Assembly (NCBI RefSeq): GCF_002901995.1
Contig: NZ_PPQN01000005.1
Coordinates: forward strand, 1 to 46,878
Origin: Staphylococcus coagulans
GTDB lineage: Bacteria > Bacillota > Bacilli > Staphylococcales > Staphylococcaceae
Length of the DNA: 46,878 nucleotides
Reading direction: 5' to 3'
Within the stretch, counting starts at the first letter, position 1, and each line of letters starts with the position of its first letter. Positions 22,009-32,047 of the stretch are shown in pieces. The notes beneath the pieces were generated by a model. That model was not told the origin of the DNA. It did no database searches and saw only the letters and a program-made list of their open reading frames with translations. A program made the position numbers and the translations under genes.

Positions 22009-22208
22009 AGCATGTAAATAGATAAAATGATATTATAACTACTTTTACAATAGTTAAAAAGTCTGAAAATTTTATTTTTTTAAACGCCTTTGTTAAGCCT
22101 TTTTAACACAATCGTTAGACTTCGGACGCTATGACGTTAGACTAACCTAATAGAGAATTTGATAATCTTGTATTATAATAAGATTAATTTTTTTAGAAGG
22201 GATGTGTC
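22009..22208. other. Intergenic region before azlC
   Basis: With the terminator this makes a 318-base gap without a gene. It contains the directly repeated octamer CGTTAGAC at 22113-22120 and 22135-22142. The first copy runs into TTCGG and the second into TAACCTAATAGA, motifs shared with the 5.9-6.05 kb gap. No firm promoter is assigned. Confidence 0.5.
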
Positions 22209-22904
22209 ATGGTGTCGCATACAACTTTTAAGCAAGGCGTACAAGAATGTATTCCAACTTTGTTAGGCTATGCAGGGATAGGATTTTCCTTTGGTGTTGT
22301 CGGTGTTGCTTCTGGTTTTGGTTTACTCGAAATCGTAATGTTATCGATGCTTGTTTATGCCGGAGCTTCTCAGTTTATTATTGTCGCTTTAATGGTTGTT
22401 CATACACCAGTTTGGATTATTGTACTGACAACGTTAATCGTAAATAGTCGCATGTTCCTATTGAGTATGACATTAGCAAATAATTTTAAGCAGGAAAGCT
22501 TACTTCATAGAGTGGGGGTAGGCGCGCTACTCACTGATGAGACTTTTGCTGTGGCCATTACGCCTCATTCAAAAGATCTTCCCATAACGCGCAATTGGAT
22601 GTATGGACTAAATTTAACAGCCTACTTATTTTGGATTTTTGTCTCTATTTTAGGGGCGTTACTTGGAAACTTTTTTAAAAATCCAGATGCATTTGGTTTA
22701 GATTATGCCATTATAGCGATGTTTGTATTTTTAACGATTGCACAATTTGAAGGTATCACCAAGTCAAAGATGCGTACTTATTTGTTATTGATGCTTATTG
22801 TCATTGTTATGATGCTATCGCTAAGTATGGTCATGTCTTCCTATTTAGCAATTTTATTCGCGTCTACGATCACTGCGGCAATAGGGATGGTGATTGACCG
22901 ATGA
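22209..22904 (+). CDS. azlC: AzlC family branched-chain amino-acid exporter, large subunit
   Basis: A 231-residue integral membrane protein with about five to six hydrophobic segments. The AzlC signature region PTLLGYAGIGFSFGVVGVASGFGLLEIVMLSMLVYAGASQF is split over the first two segments, and LTDETFAV lies near residue 112. In Bacillus subtilis AzlC works with AzlD and exports branched-chain amino acids and their analogues such as azaleucine. AGAAGGG precedes the ATG; a GTG immediately after it is an alternative start. It overlaps azlD by four bases (ATGA), so the two subunits are co-translated. Confidence 0.9.
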   Translation: MVSHTTFKQGVQECIPTLLGYAGIGFSFGVVGVASGFGLLEIVMLSMLVYAGASQFIIVALMVVHTPVWIIVLTTLIVNSRMFLLSMTLANNFKQESLLHRVGVGALLTDETFAVAITPHSKDLPITRNWMYGLNLTAYLFWIFVSILGALLGNFFKNPDAFGLDYAIIAMFVFLTIAQFEGITKSKMRTYLLLMLIVIVMMLSLSMVMSSYLAILFASTITAAIGMVIDR

Positions 22905-23230
22905 CGCTTTATATCTTATTGGCGATTATAGGTTCGGGAATTGTCACTTTACTTTTACGTATTACACCACTTTTGATGATTTCTCGTGTACAGCTTTCTG
23001 ATAAAGTTTTAAAATGGCTCACTTTCATTCCAATCACACTTTTCACAGCTTTAGTCATGGATGGTTTAATCCAGCAACATAAAGGTGTGATGGGTTATAC
23101 ATTAAACTGGAACTTTGCCTTAGCCCTTATTCCCACTGTCATTAGTGCTTTTTGGCTCAGAAGTTTAACAATAACAGTTATTGTAGGCATGATAAGTGTC
23201 GCATTATTAAGAATAGCCGGATTATTCTAA
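22901..23230 (+). CDS. azlD: AzlD family branched-chain amino-acid exporter, small subunit
   Basis: A 109-residue membrane protein with four predicted hydrophobic segments, the normal size and form of AzlD. The TLLLRITPLLMISR motif lies near residue 16. It starts inside the azlC stop codon and is the second half of the two-component exporter. No regulator of the AzlB/Lrp type is seen beside it. About 50 bases downstream the SAM riboswitch of the next gene begins. Confidence 0.88.
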   Translation: MTLYILLAIIGSGIVTLLLRITPLLMISRVQLSDKVLKWLTFIPITLFTALVMDGLIQQHKGVMGYTLNWNFALALIPTVISAFWLRSLTITVIVGMISVALLRIAGLF

Positions 23231-23280
23231 TAATCGTTTGCATGTCGATAATGAATGAGGTATGATAAAAAATAAAAATA

Positions 23281-23440
23281 TACTTATTAAGAGAAGTTGA
23301 GGGATTTGGCCCTGTGACGCTTCAGCAACCACTTATTGATAAGTACGGTGCTACAACCAACCATTGCGGATGATAAGTTAACATAGATAGGCTTACAAAG
23401 GTTGTATTACCGTTATTGCGGAAATACAACCTTTTTTGAA
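23281..23440 (+). promoter_or_regulatory. SAM-I (S-box) riboswitch
   Basis: The P1 helix is formed by ACTTAT (23282-23287) and ATAAGT (23373-23378). Between them lie the conserved AGAGAAGTTGAGGGA, GGCCCTGTGACGCTTCAGCA and CGGTGCTACAACCAAC blocks. A terminator follows (arms 23397-23412 and 23419-23433, then T6). When SAM is bound, transcription should stop before the metX-like gene. Confidence 0.95.
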
Positions 23441-23463
23441 TTTTAGAGGGAGGGCATACTAAA

Positions 23464-24429
23464 ATGATGAATTATCGAGTTGACACATTAGAGTTAGGCG
23501 CTTTTACGACTGAATCTGGAGAGAAAATTGAAAATTTAAAGCTTCAATATGAATATGTAGGCTACCCAGGTCAACCTTTAGTACTTGTTTGTCATGCGTT
23601 GACAGGCAATCATTTAACATACGGAACAGAGGAAAATCCAGGGTGGTGGCGTGAGATTATTGACGGTGGTTACATGCCGATTCATGATTATCAGTTTCTT
23701 ACTTTTAATGTTATTGGTAGTCCATTCGGTTCTAGCTCACGTGTTACAGATCAAAATTTTCCTCAGCACCTTACAATGCGCGATATTGCCCGTGCGCTTG
23801 AAAAAGGAATTGAAGCTTTAGGTTTCCGTAAGATCAATGTACTCATAGGCGGTTCTTTAGGCGGTATGCAAGCACTAGAGCTCCTCTATCGTCATAAATT
23901 TGAAGTGGAAAAAGCAGTGATTCTTGCGGCGACCGCAAAGACATCTTCGTATAGCCGTGCATTTAATGAAATTGCGAGACAAGCCATCCATTTAGCAGGC
24001 AAAGAAGGCTTAAGTATTGCGCGTCAACTCGGCTTCTTGACGTATCGTTCATCTAAAAGTTATGAAGCCCGTTTTACTCCTGACGAAGTTGTCACATATC
24101 AAAAATATCAAGGTGATAAATTTAAAGAACAATTTGACTTACAGTGTTATTTAACATTGCTCGACGTCTTGGATAGCCATGATATTTATAGAGGAAGGGA
24201 AAATGTGGATAAGGTGTATCAATCATTGAATACAAAAGTGCTGACACTTGGTTTTACCGATGATTTGTTATATCCTGATGATCAAGTTGCTGCACTTGGT
24301 AAGCACTTCAAATACCATCGTCATTTTTTTGTGCCTGATAATGTTGGGCATGATGGCTTTTTGCTTAATTTTAATGACTGGGCGCCCTATTTATATCATT
24401 TCTTAAAAGTTTCGCGCTTTCGACGCTAA
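23464..24429 (+). CDS. metX: Homoserine O-acetyltransferase family protein (MetX-like)
   Basis: A 321-residue alpha/beta hydrolase of the MetX family. The nucleophile elbow is IGGSLGGMQALEL near residue 140, the oxyanion region VCHALTGNHLTYG near 42, the aspartate lies in FTDDLLYPDDQ and the catalytic histidine in DNVGHDGFLL near 295. It should transfer an acyl group to homoserine for methionine synthesis. It is shorter than the 350-380 residues of many MetX enzymes, as are its staphylococcal relatives. The S-box leader directly upstream supports a role in methionine or SAM metabolism. Acetyl versus succinyl use cannot be read from the sequence. Confidence 0.85.
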   Translation: MMNYRVDTLELGAFTTESGEKIENLKLQYEYVGYPGQPLVLVCHALTGNHLTYGTEENPGWWREIIDGGYMPIHDYQFLTFNVIGSPFGSSSRVTDQNFPQHLTMRDIARALEKGIEALGFRKINVLIGGSLGGMQALELLYRHKFEVEKAVILAATAKTSSYSRAFNEIARQAIHLAGKEGLSIARQLGFLTYRSSKSYEARFTPDEVVTYQKYQGDKFKEQFDLQCYLTLLDVLDSHDIYRGRENVDKVYQSLNTKVLTLGFTDDLLYPDDQVAALGKHFKYHRHFFVPDNVGHDGFLLNFNDWAPYLYHFLKVSRFRR

Positions 24430-24453
24430 CTTTAGACGATAATGTTATCTATT

Positions 24454-24462
24454 TGTTATAAT
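24454..24462 (+). promoter_or_regulatory. Extended -10 promoter element
   Basis: TGTTATAAT is the extended -10 form (TG-N-TATAAT) without a clear -35. It lies just upstream of the hairpin at 24489-24529, so a transcript starting here would meet that hairpin before the DUF2232 gene. Confidence 0.4.
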
Positions 24463-24488
24463 TGCGTAAACTAGAAATACTAGACAAT

Positions 24489-24529
24489 AAGCTGTATTTT
24501 AGGGATAATAGCTAAAATATAGCTTTTCT
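24489..24529 (+). terminator. Terminator after the metX-like gene
   Basis: AAGCTGTATTTTAG (24489-24502) and CTAAAATATAGCTT (24512-24525) form a 14-bp stem with one G-T pair, then TTTCTTT. Confidence 0.8.
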
Positions 24530-24641
24530 TTGCGTTTGAGGGGGATGTAAAGCTTTGTCATCTCATCAACACAAATTGTATTCATATTACAAAGCTTGTA
24601 AAATAGAAGTTATAGAATAAATTAGTTTGGAAGTGGCGTCT

Positions 24642-25553
24642 TTGTTTTCTAAAATTAAGCCTAAAGAAACCCTAATCGGCACAATAGCCTTATTAGTGGT
24701 GGCTTTAGTATTGCATTTTATGCCATGGTCAGTCGTGATTATCGCATGTTTTGCAACCTTACCAGGAATCATATTATGGTACCGTTCCATCCATTCTTTT
24801 GGATTGGCTACTTTAATTACGATATTAGTCTCAACATTAACAGGTGACTTGTTTGTAATGACCTTTATGATCATTCTATTAGCATTGAGTGCAGTGATTG
24901 CACAATTGCTTAAACAACGTGCCTCAAAAGAACATATTTTGTATGTCGCAACACTTGTGACGAGCATCATTACAATCGGAGCTATCATGATTTTGCAAGG
25001 TTTAAAACAATTACCTTATGCACAAGTGTTATTAGAACCTTATCAAAAAATCGTTAATCAAATGATTGAGATGCAAAATTTAGATCAACAAGCAATAGAG
25101 GTTTTAAATAACTCTGTACATCAGTTGGCAGTTCAATTGCCAGCTATGATTGTTGTTACGATTGCAATTTATTTGATCGTTACGTTGATGATTATCTTTC
25201 CAATCTTACGTAAATTTAAAATTGCAACGCCTGTTTTTCGTCCATTATATTTATGGCAAATGAAACGTTCTCTATTTATTATTTACGCCATTGCGTTGTT
25301 GGTCAGTGTGACAACAGAACCTGCCACAACAATCAATAGTATCGGTATTAATTTTCAAATTGTATTAGGTTTCTTATTAGTCATTCAAGGTTTAAGTTTT
25401 ATACATTACTTTACGACAATAAAACGAATGCCAGTTGCTGTGTCTGTCATCTTTATTGTGTTAGGTATTATTTTTTATCCAATGACACGTTTGATTGGTT
25501 TATTAGATCTTGGTTTAAATTTAAAAAGTATGATTAAAAACGATAAGAGGTGA
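24642..25553 (+). CDS. DUF2232 (YybS-like) membrane protein
   Basis: A polytopic membrane protein of 303 residues with about eight hydrophobic segments, fitting the DUF2232/YybS family. Genes of this family lie directly before gdpP and rplI in many Firmicutes, as here. The function is unknown; the fold is related to substrate-binding components of ECF-type transporters. No long soluble domain is seen. The TTG start at 24642 is chosen because GGAAGTGG (24629-24636) precedes it; a TTG 15 bases earlier would include this SD. It overlaps the frame leading into gdpP. Confidence 0.82.
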   Translation: MFSKIKPKETLIGTIALLVVALVLHFMPWSVVIIACFATLPGIILWYRSIHSFGLATLITILVSTLTGDLFVMTFMIILLALSAVIAQLLKQRASKEHILYVATLVTSIITIGAIMILQGLKQLPYAQVLLEPYQKIVNQMIEMQNLDQQAIEVLNNSVHQLAVQLPAMIVVTIAIYLIVTLMIIFPILRKFKIATPVFRPLYLWQMKRSLFIIYAIALLVSVTTEPATTINSIGINFQIVLGFLLVIQGLSFIHYFTTIKRMPVAVSVIFIVLGIIFYPMTRLIGLLDLGLNLKSMIKNDKR

Positions 25554-25561
25554 CAAACAAG

Positions 25562-27529
25562 ATGAACCGTCATTCAATGAAGAAAGCACTGATCGTTCCA
25601 TTCCTTGTAATTACGATGACAGCATTGATTATTGTAGGTGTGTCCTTTTTCTTTAATCGCTTTTTGGCTTTTATAGCTGCTATCATTGTTTTTGTGATGC
25701 TCATCGTCAGTTTGTTCATTTTTAGACGGCTGTATCGCCGCTTTGATCGTTATTTAGATGATTTGAGCGGAAAGGTGTCGCTCGCAAGTGATAGAGCTGC
25801 CAAAACGATGCCTATGGGGTTAATCGTATTGGATGAAAATGATCGGATAGAATGGGTCAACTCTTTTATGACCGAACGTTTTGATCGCAATGTGATTTCG
25901 GATCCCATTAATGAAATCTATCCTAATATTTTAAAACAGCTTGAAAAAGCAAAAGAGATAGAGATGCAAGATGGCGCATACCATTATCGCGTGAAGTATT
26001 CAGAAGATGAAGGGATTTTGTATTTCTTAGATTCAACTGAAGAAGCTGAAATACAACAAGCCTATGATGATCAACAGCCAATTATTGCAACGTTGTTTTT
26101 GGATAACTATGATGAGTTAACGCAAAATATGAATGATACACAACGTTCAGAAATCAACTCTATGGTCACTCGTGTGATTAGTCGATGGGCACAGGAACAC
26201 GATGTCTTTTTCAAAAGATACAGTTCCGATCAATTTATTGCCTATATGAATCGTCGTATTTTACGAGACATTGAAGATACGAAATTTGATATTTTGAGCC
26301 AGCTTCGTGAAAAAAGTGTGGGTTATCGCGCACAATTGACACTCAGTATTGGTATTGGGGAAGGCTCTGAAAATTTAATTGACCTTGGAGAATTGTCACA
26401 ATCTGGTCTAGATTTGGCTTTAGGTCGTGGTGGAGACCAAGTTGCGATTAAAAATATGAACGGGAATGTTCGTTTCTATGGTGGTAAGACTGACCCGATG
26501 GAAAAACGGACACGTGTAAGGGCGCGCGTCATTTCTCACGCATTAAAAGATATATTATTAGAAGGCGACAAAGTGATTGTAATGGGTCATAAGCGCCCGG
26601 ACTTAGATGCCATCGGTGCAGCAATCGGTGTGACACGCTTTGCAATGATGAATAATCTTGATGCCTATATTGTGTTAAATGATTCCGACATCGATCCAAC
26701 ACTTCGCCGTGTGATGGATGAAATTGATGAAAAACCAGAATTAAAAGAACGTTTTATCACATCTGATGATGCGTGGAATATGATGACGTCTAGAACGACT
26801 TTAGTCATCGTAGATACGCATAAACCAGAGATGGTGATTGATGAAAATATTTTAAATAAAGCTAATCGTAAAGTCGTAATTGACCACCATCGTCGTGGTG
26901 AAAGCTTTATTTCCAATCCTTTACTTATTTATATGGAACCTTACGCAAGTTCGACAGCAGAACTTGTTACAGAGTTACTCGAGTATCAACCGACAGAACA
27001 GCGTTTGACGCGACTCGAATCCACAGTGATGTATGCAGGTATTATTGTCGATACACGTAACTTTACATTGCGTACAGGGTCACGTACTTTCGATGCTGCG
27101 AGCTATTTACGGGCGCACGGTGCAGACACGATATTAACGCAACATTTCTTAAAAGATGACATAGAAACGTATATCAATCGTTCAGAATTGATTCGTACTG
27201 TGAAACTGCAAGAAAATGGCATTGCGATTGCACATGGCTCGGATCAAAAAATTTATCATCCAGTTACAGTTGCACAGGCAGCGGATGAACTGTTAAGTTT
27301 AGATGGAGTAGAAGCATCCTATGTTGTAGCAAGACGCGAGGAAAACTTAATTGGTATGTCAGCGCGCTCACTTGGTGAATTCAATGTTCAATTGACGATG
27401 GAAGCACTCGGTGGCGGTGGTCATTTAACCAATGCAGCAACACAACTTGAAGGTGTGACTGTAGAGGAAGCCATTGAAAAATTACAACATGTGATCAACG
27501 AACAAATGGATAGGAGTGACGAATCATGA
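25562..27529 (+). CDS. gdpP: Cyclic-di-AMP phosphodiesterase GdpP
   Basis: A membrane enzyme of 655 residues that hydrolyses c-di-AMP to pApA. Two N-terminal membrane segments lie at residues about 10-55. A degenerate PAS domain follows ([15 protein letters not shown]), then a degenerate GGDEF domain ([16 protein letters not shown]; the motif region is [10 protein letters not shown]). The catalytic DHH-DHHA1 module starts at [16 protein letters not shown], with VDTHKPEM and [10 protein letters not shown], and ends with [12 protein letters not shown]. All metal-binding motifs look intact; loss of GdpP raises beta-lactam tolerance in S. aureus. The start at 25562 has AGAGGTG about 8 bases upstream. 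It overlaps rplI by four bases. Confidence 0.95.
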   Translation: MNRHSMKKALIVPFLVITMTALIIVGVSFFFNRFLAFIAAIIVFVMLIVSLFIFRRLYRRFDRYLDDLSGKVSLASDRAAKTMPMGLIVLDENDRIEWVNSFMTERFDRNVISDPINEIYPNILKQLEKAKEIEMQDGAYHYRVKYSEDEGILYFLDSTEEAEIQQAYDDQQPIIATLFLDNYDELTQNMNDTQRSEINSMVTRVISRWAQEHDVFFKRYSSDQFIAYMNRRILRDIEDTKFDILSQLREKSVGYRAQLTLSIGIGEGSENLIDLGELSQSGLDLALGRGGDQVAIKNMNGNVRFYGGKTDPMEKRTRVRARVISHALKDILLEGDKVIVMGHKRPDLDAIGAAIGVTRFAMMNNLDAYIVLNDSDIDPTLRRVMDEIDEKPELKERFITSDDAWNMMTSRTTLVIVDTHKPEMVIDENILNKANRKVVIDHHRRGESFISNPLLIYMEPYASSTAELVTELLEYQPTEQRLTRLESTVMYAGIIVDTRNFTLRTGSRTFDAASYLRAHGADTILTQHFLKDDIETYINRSELIRTVKLQENGIAIAHGSDQKIYHPVTVAQAADELLSLDGVEASYVVARREENLIGMSARSLGEFNVQLTMEALGGGGHLTNAATQLEGVTVEEAIEKLQHVINEQMDRSDES

Positions 27530-27972
27530 AAGTAATTTTCACACAAGATGTTAAAGGTAAAGGTAAGCAAGGAGAAGTTAAAGAGGTGCCAGTTGGTTAC
27601 GCGAACAACTTCTTAATTAAAAATGGCTATGCAGTAGAAGCAACACCTGGAAACCTTAAACAATTAGATCAAAAGAATAAACGTATCGAAAAAGACAAGC
27701 AACAAGAACTTGAAGATGCGAAAGCTTTAAAAGAAAAATTAAGTGAACTTGAAGTCGAAGTTAAAGCGAAATCAGGTGAAGGTGGCAAATTATTCGGTTC
27801 TATCAGTACGAAACAAATTGCTGAAGCACTTAAAGTGCAACATGATATTAAATTAGATAAACGAAAAATGGATCTACCTCAAGGTATTCACGCGTTAGGA
27901 TATACAAATGTGCCAGTTAAACTTCATAAAGAAGTGGAAGGTACAATTCGTGTACACACTGTAGAGCAATAA
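27526..27972 (+). CDS. rplI: 50S ribosomal protein L9
   Basis: A 148-residue protein, the normal size. The N-terminal domain begins [36 protein letters not shown], the L9 signature. A long connecting helix (residues about 42-75, rich in K, E, Q) leads to the C-terminal domain with [13 protein letters not shown]. It binds near the L1 stalk and affects frame maintenance. The start codon overlaps the gdpP stop (ATGA), linking the two in one transcript. A terminator follows. Confidence 0.97.
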   Translation: MKVIFTQDVKGKGKQGEVKEVPVGYANNFLIKNGYAVEATPGNLKQLDQKNKRIEKDKQQELEDAKALKEKLSELEVEVKAKSGEGGKLFGSISTKQIAEALKVQHDIKLDKRKMDLPQGIHALGYTNVPVKLHKEVEGTIRVHTVEQ

Positions 27973-27978
27973 GCATAG

Positions 27979-28013
27979 AAAAAGCTGGGACGACAAAGTC
28001 ACCAGCTTTTTTA
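27979..28013 (+). terminator. Terminator after rplI
   Basis: AAAAAGCTGG (27979-27988) and CCAGCTTTTTT (28002-28012) form a stem around a GACGACAAAGTCA loop. Confidence 0.9.
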
Positions 28014-28115
28014 TATCATACTTTATCACGGCATCTAACGGACAACCATTGCCGGAATGTATGGTTTATAATAGAATATGTTAAGATATGTAACAAATAT
28101 GAGGAGGTCCTCGGC

Positions 28116-29516
28116 ATGGATGAAATGTTTGAACACAATCGAATGCCACACAGTCATGAGGCAGAGCAGTCTGTCTTAGGTGCAATCTTTTTAGATCCAG
28201 AATTGATGTCACCGACACAAGAAGTGTTGTTGCCAGAGTCTTTTTACCGTGGCGCACATCAACACATTTTCCGTGCCATGATGGATTTGAACGAAGATGG
28301 ACAAGATATAGATATTGTGACTGTCCTTGATCGACTAACAAAAGAAGGTGTCGTGAATGAAGCGGGTGGACCACAATATCTCGCTGAAATTACAACCAAT
28401 GTACCGACAACGCGTAATATTCAATATTATACGGATGTCGTTTTTAAAAATGCGATTAAACGTAAGTTGATTCATACCGCAGATAGTATTGCGAATGATG
28501 GCTATAACGATGAATTAGATTTAGATACCGTCTTAAACGATGCTGAACGTCGTATTCTAGAGCTCTCTTCTACACGTGAAAGTGATGGCTTCAAAGATAT
28601 TCGTGACGTGTTGGGACAAGTTTATGACAATGCGGAACAGCTCGATCAGAATAGTGGCCAAACACCTGGGATTCCTACAGGATATCGCGATTTAGACCAA
28701 ATGACGGCAGGATTCAACCGAAATGATTTAATTATTCTCGCAGCCCGGCCTTCTGTAGGTAAGACTGCCTTCGCTTTAAATATTGCGCAAAAAGTCGCGA
28801 CACATGAAGACCAATATACAGTGGGCATTTTCTCGCTTGAAATGGGTGCAGACCAACTTGCGACACGTATGATTTGTAGTTCTGGTAATGTCGATTCCAA
28901 TCGTTTGCGTACAGGGACAATGACTGAAGAAGATTGGAATCGATTTACTGTGGCAGTAGGTAAATTGTCACGAACTAAAATTTTTATCGATGATACGCCA
29001 GGGATTCGTATTACAGATATTCGTTCGAAATGCCGCCGTCTTAAACAAGAGCACGGTTTGGATATGATTGTAATCGATTATTTACAATTAATACAAGGCA
29101 GCGGTTCTCGTTCGTCAGATAACCGTCAACAAGAAGTTTCTGAGATTTCTCGAATGCTTAAAGCGATTGCACGTGAGTTAGAGTGTCCTGTGATTGCGTT
29201 GAGTCAGCTTTCACGTGGTGTAGAACAACGTCAAGATAAGCGACCAATGATGAGTGATATACGTGAATCAGGGTCAATTGAGCAAGATGCAGACATTGTC
29301 GCATTCTTATATCGTGATGATTATTATAATCGTGGCGACGGAGATGATGATGACGATGATGGTGGTTTTGAACCGCAAACGAATGATGAGAATGGAGAAA
29401 TCGAAATCATCATTGCAAAACAACGTAACGGCCCAACTGGAACAGTCAAATTGCATTTCATGAAACAATACAATAAATTTACGGATATTGATTACGCCCA
29501 CGCAGAGATGGGATAA
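28116..29516 (+). CDS. dnaB: Replicative DNA helicase
   Basis: A 466-residue hexameric 5'-3' helicase of the DnaB family (DnaC in Bacillus naming). The N-terminal domain begins MPHSHEAEQSVLGAIFLDPE. The RecA-like domain has Walker A ARPSVGKTAFALNIA near residue 210, Walker B MIVIDYLQLIQG near 315 and the arginine-finger region KQRNGPTGTVKLHF near 435. A run of aspartates (GDGDDDDDDGGFEPQ) lies before the last block, as in other staphylococcal DnaB proteins. GAGGAGGT precedes the ATG. It is followed by a terminator and then purA. Confidence 0.97.
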   Translation: MDEMFEHNRMPHSHEAEQSVLGAIFLDPELMSPTQEVLLPESFYRGAHQHIFRAMMDLNEDGQDIDIVTVLDRLTKEGVVNEAGGPQYLAEITTNVPTTRNIQYYTDVVFKNAIKRKLIHTADSIANDGYNDELDLDTVLNDAERRILELSSTRESDGFKDIRDVLGQVYDNAEQLDQNSGQTPGIPTGYRDLDQMTAGFNRNDLIILAARPSVGKTAFALNIAQKVATHEDQYTVGIFSLEMGADQLATRMICSSGNVDSNRLRTGTMTEEDWNRFTVAVGKLSRTKIFIDDTPGIRITDIRSKCRRLKQEHGLDMIVIDYLQLIQGSGSRSSDNRQQEVSEISRMLKAIARELECPVIALSQLSRGVEQRQDKRPMMSDIRESGSIEQDADIVAFLYRDDYYNRGDGDDDDDDGGFEPQTNDENGEIEIIIAKQRNGPTGTVKLHFMKQYNKFTDIDYAHAEMG

Positions 29517-29530
29517 AAAATATTTAGCTT

Positions 29531-29577
29531 AAAAACCGTACGAAAAACGATTTTTTGTTTTTAAAGTACGGTTTTTA
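29531..29577 (+). terminator. Terminator after dnaB
   Basis: AAAAACCGTAC (29531-29541) and GTACGGTTTTT (29566-29576) form an 11-bp stem. Confidence 0.88.
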
Positions 29578-29737
29578 GTTCGGTTTCTTTACTTATATTT
29601 ATCGTAAGTTAGGATTTTAGAAATTGTATGAAATGGCATTCAATGCTTCTATTACGCGTGGTTCTAGGATTCACATTACTTTATATCATATGCTAGATGT
29701 CATTATCTGAATGACACGATAATGTTCGTTTTTTGAT

Positions 29738-29766
29738 TTGCAATCATACTGTGATACTGGTAGAAT
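29738..29766 (+). promoter_or_regulatory. Probable purA promoter
   Basis: TTGCAA (29738-29743) and TAGAAT (29761-29766) are separated by 17 bases, about 38 bases before the purA start. Each differs from the sigma-A consensus at one or two bases. No PurR box is obvious. Confidence 0.5.
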
Positions 29767-29779
29767 ACTCTTTGGTTAA

Positions 29780-31087
<1,308 letters not shown>

Positions 31088-31091
31088 GTAT

Positions 31092-31134
31092 TTAGACTTC
31101 GGTAAGTCTATCGGCAACACTTCGGTAAGACTGC
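31092..31134. repeat. TTAGACTTCGG intergenic repeat, two units
   Basis: TAGACT-TCGGTA-AGTCTA (31093-31110) is a small hairpin, and ACTTCGGTAAGACT (31119-31132) repeats its core. The same core opens the palindrome at 6013-6054 and occurs at 22116-22125. Confidence 0.55.
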
Positions 31135-31167
31135 CTCCTTATAAAATAGTCTATAAAAATCAATTAT

Positions 31168-31217
31168 AAAAGCGACAAGCGATGGTCTTTAGAGGGGCCA
31201 CTGCTTGTCGCTTTTTG
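31168..31217. terminator. Bidirectional terminator between purA and the leftward block
   Basis: AAAAGCGACAAGC (31168-31180) and GCTTGTCGCTTTT (31203-31215) form a 13-bp stem with an inner TGG/CCA pairing. It has T residues after it on the plus strand and A residues before it, so it can serve both convergent units. Confidence 0.9.
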
Positions 31218-31218
31218 T

Positions 31219-31746
31219 TTATTCATCTTTATAATGATCTTTAATATAAACTTTCGTCATCGCAATCCCGATCCAACTGATGAGAAGGACAGGTAAGATA
31301 ACGATATTTAATAATGTGATATTCAGAGAATGTGTGTTGATCTTTAAGGTACTAATAAAAGCCATCGTCCCTTTGGATGTAACAATAAATTGATAAAGTG
31401 TAAAGAGTATGGTGGTCCATTGAATAAAATACTCTAAAATTTCAATTAACGTTTCGTTATAGGCATTCAATCGCATCATATAACGAACAAAGAAAAACTG
31501 TAAAAAACCACCAGCCAAAATAGAAATAACTAATATATTAAATATACTCCCTTTTTCATGTAATAGAAAAGCGAATAAGATATAAACAAGACCGCCCGCT
31601 ATCGCAAGTGATAATAAAGCTGTGATCATAAGGACAAGACTGACACCACATGCCTTCACAAAGAGCCAGTCGTCTTTGTATGTCCCAGATATATAACCAA
31701 TTAATAGAAATAAAACTAAAATAATGATGACATTGATGATAATCAT
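31219..31746 (-). CDS. Unrecognised polytopic membrane protein
   Basis: A protein of 175 residues with about five hydrophobic segments and a short charged tail (KVYIKDHYKDE). I do not recognise a family. It follows the YrhK-domain gene closely: the ATG at 31746 lies 11 bases past the upstream stop codon. A longer frame starting at 31812 would overlap the YrhK gene, but its first 22 residues are poorly hydrophobic and lack an SD. The start is uncertain because AGAAGG, the nearest SD, is about 16 bases from the ATG. Context suggests a membrane function shared with the YrhK and YitT proteins, but none can be named. Confidence 0.65.
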   Translation of the reverse strand: MIIINVIIILVLFLLIGYISGTYKDDWLFVKACGVSLVLMITALLSLAIAGGLVYILFAFLLHEKGSIFNILVISILAGGFLQFFFVRYMMRLNAYNETLIEILEYFIQWTTILFTLYQFIVTSKGTMAFISTLKINTHSLNITLLNIVILPVLLISWIGIAMTKVYIKDHYKDE

Positions 31747-31756
31747 TGCGATTCGA

Positions 31757-32023
31757 CTAATATCCTTCTCGTTTCTCGATGATTGCCATATGTAAATCGT
31801 GAACCATCGCAATCAAAGGACGAATAATCATTTGAATACTCCCAATTACAAATAAAACGGTACCGTCAAAGACAGTTGAATCAGAAAAGAAGAGAAAACT
31901 TCCTATTAAAAAGATAACGCCTAGTACGACATCATTGAGTTGGTACAATGCTTTATAAATGAGTGAACGGCTATTTTGACGTGTTTGTAATCCAAAAGAG
32001 ATTTGTGATTTCTTTTTCTTCAT
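31757..32023 (-). CDS. YrhK-domain membrane protein
   Basis: An 88-residue protein with a basic N-terminus (MKKKKSQISFGLQTRQNSRS). It has two hydrophobic segments, VVLGVIFLIGSFLFF and GTVLFVIGSIQMIIRPLIA; the paired F-L-I-G-S patterns are the mark of the YrhK domain. The role of this domain is unknown. It lies between the YitT gene (24 bases upstream) and the unrecognised membrane gene, all three in the same direction and probably one operon. Its last codons carry the only SD-like sequence for the downstream gene. Confidence 0.75.
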   Translation of the reverse strand: MKKKKSQISFGLQTRQNSRSLIYKALYQLNDVVLGVIFLIGSFLFFSDSTVFDGTVLFVIGSIQMIIRPLIAMVHDLHMAIIEKREGY

Positions 32024-32047
32024 CGTTAACCTCCTTTACCATTAACA

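Noticed and set aside
24550..24597. 9-bp inverted repeat AAGCTTTGT/ACAAAGCTT before the DUF2232 gene
   Set aside because: The loop is about 30 bases of AT-rich DNA and no second feature supports a regulatory RNA.
29335..29370. Aspartate-rich tract in DnaB as a novel insertion
   Set aside because: A similar acidic tract is present in other staphylococcal DnaB proteins as I recall them, so it is ordinary.
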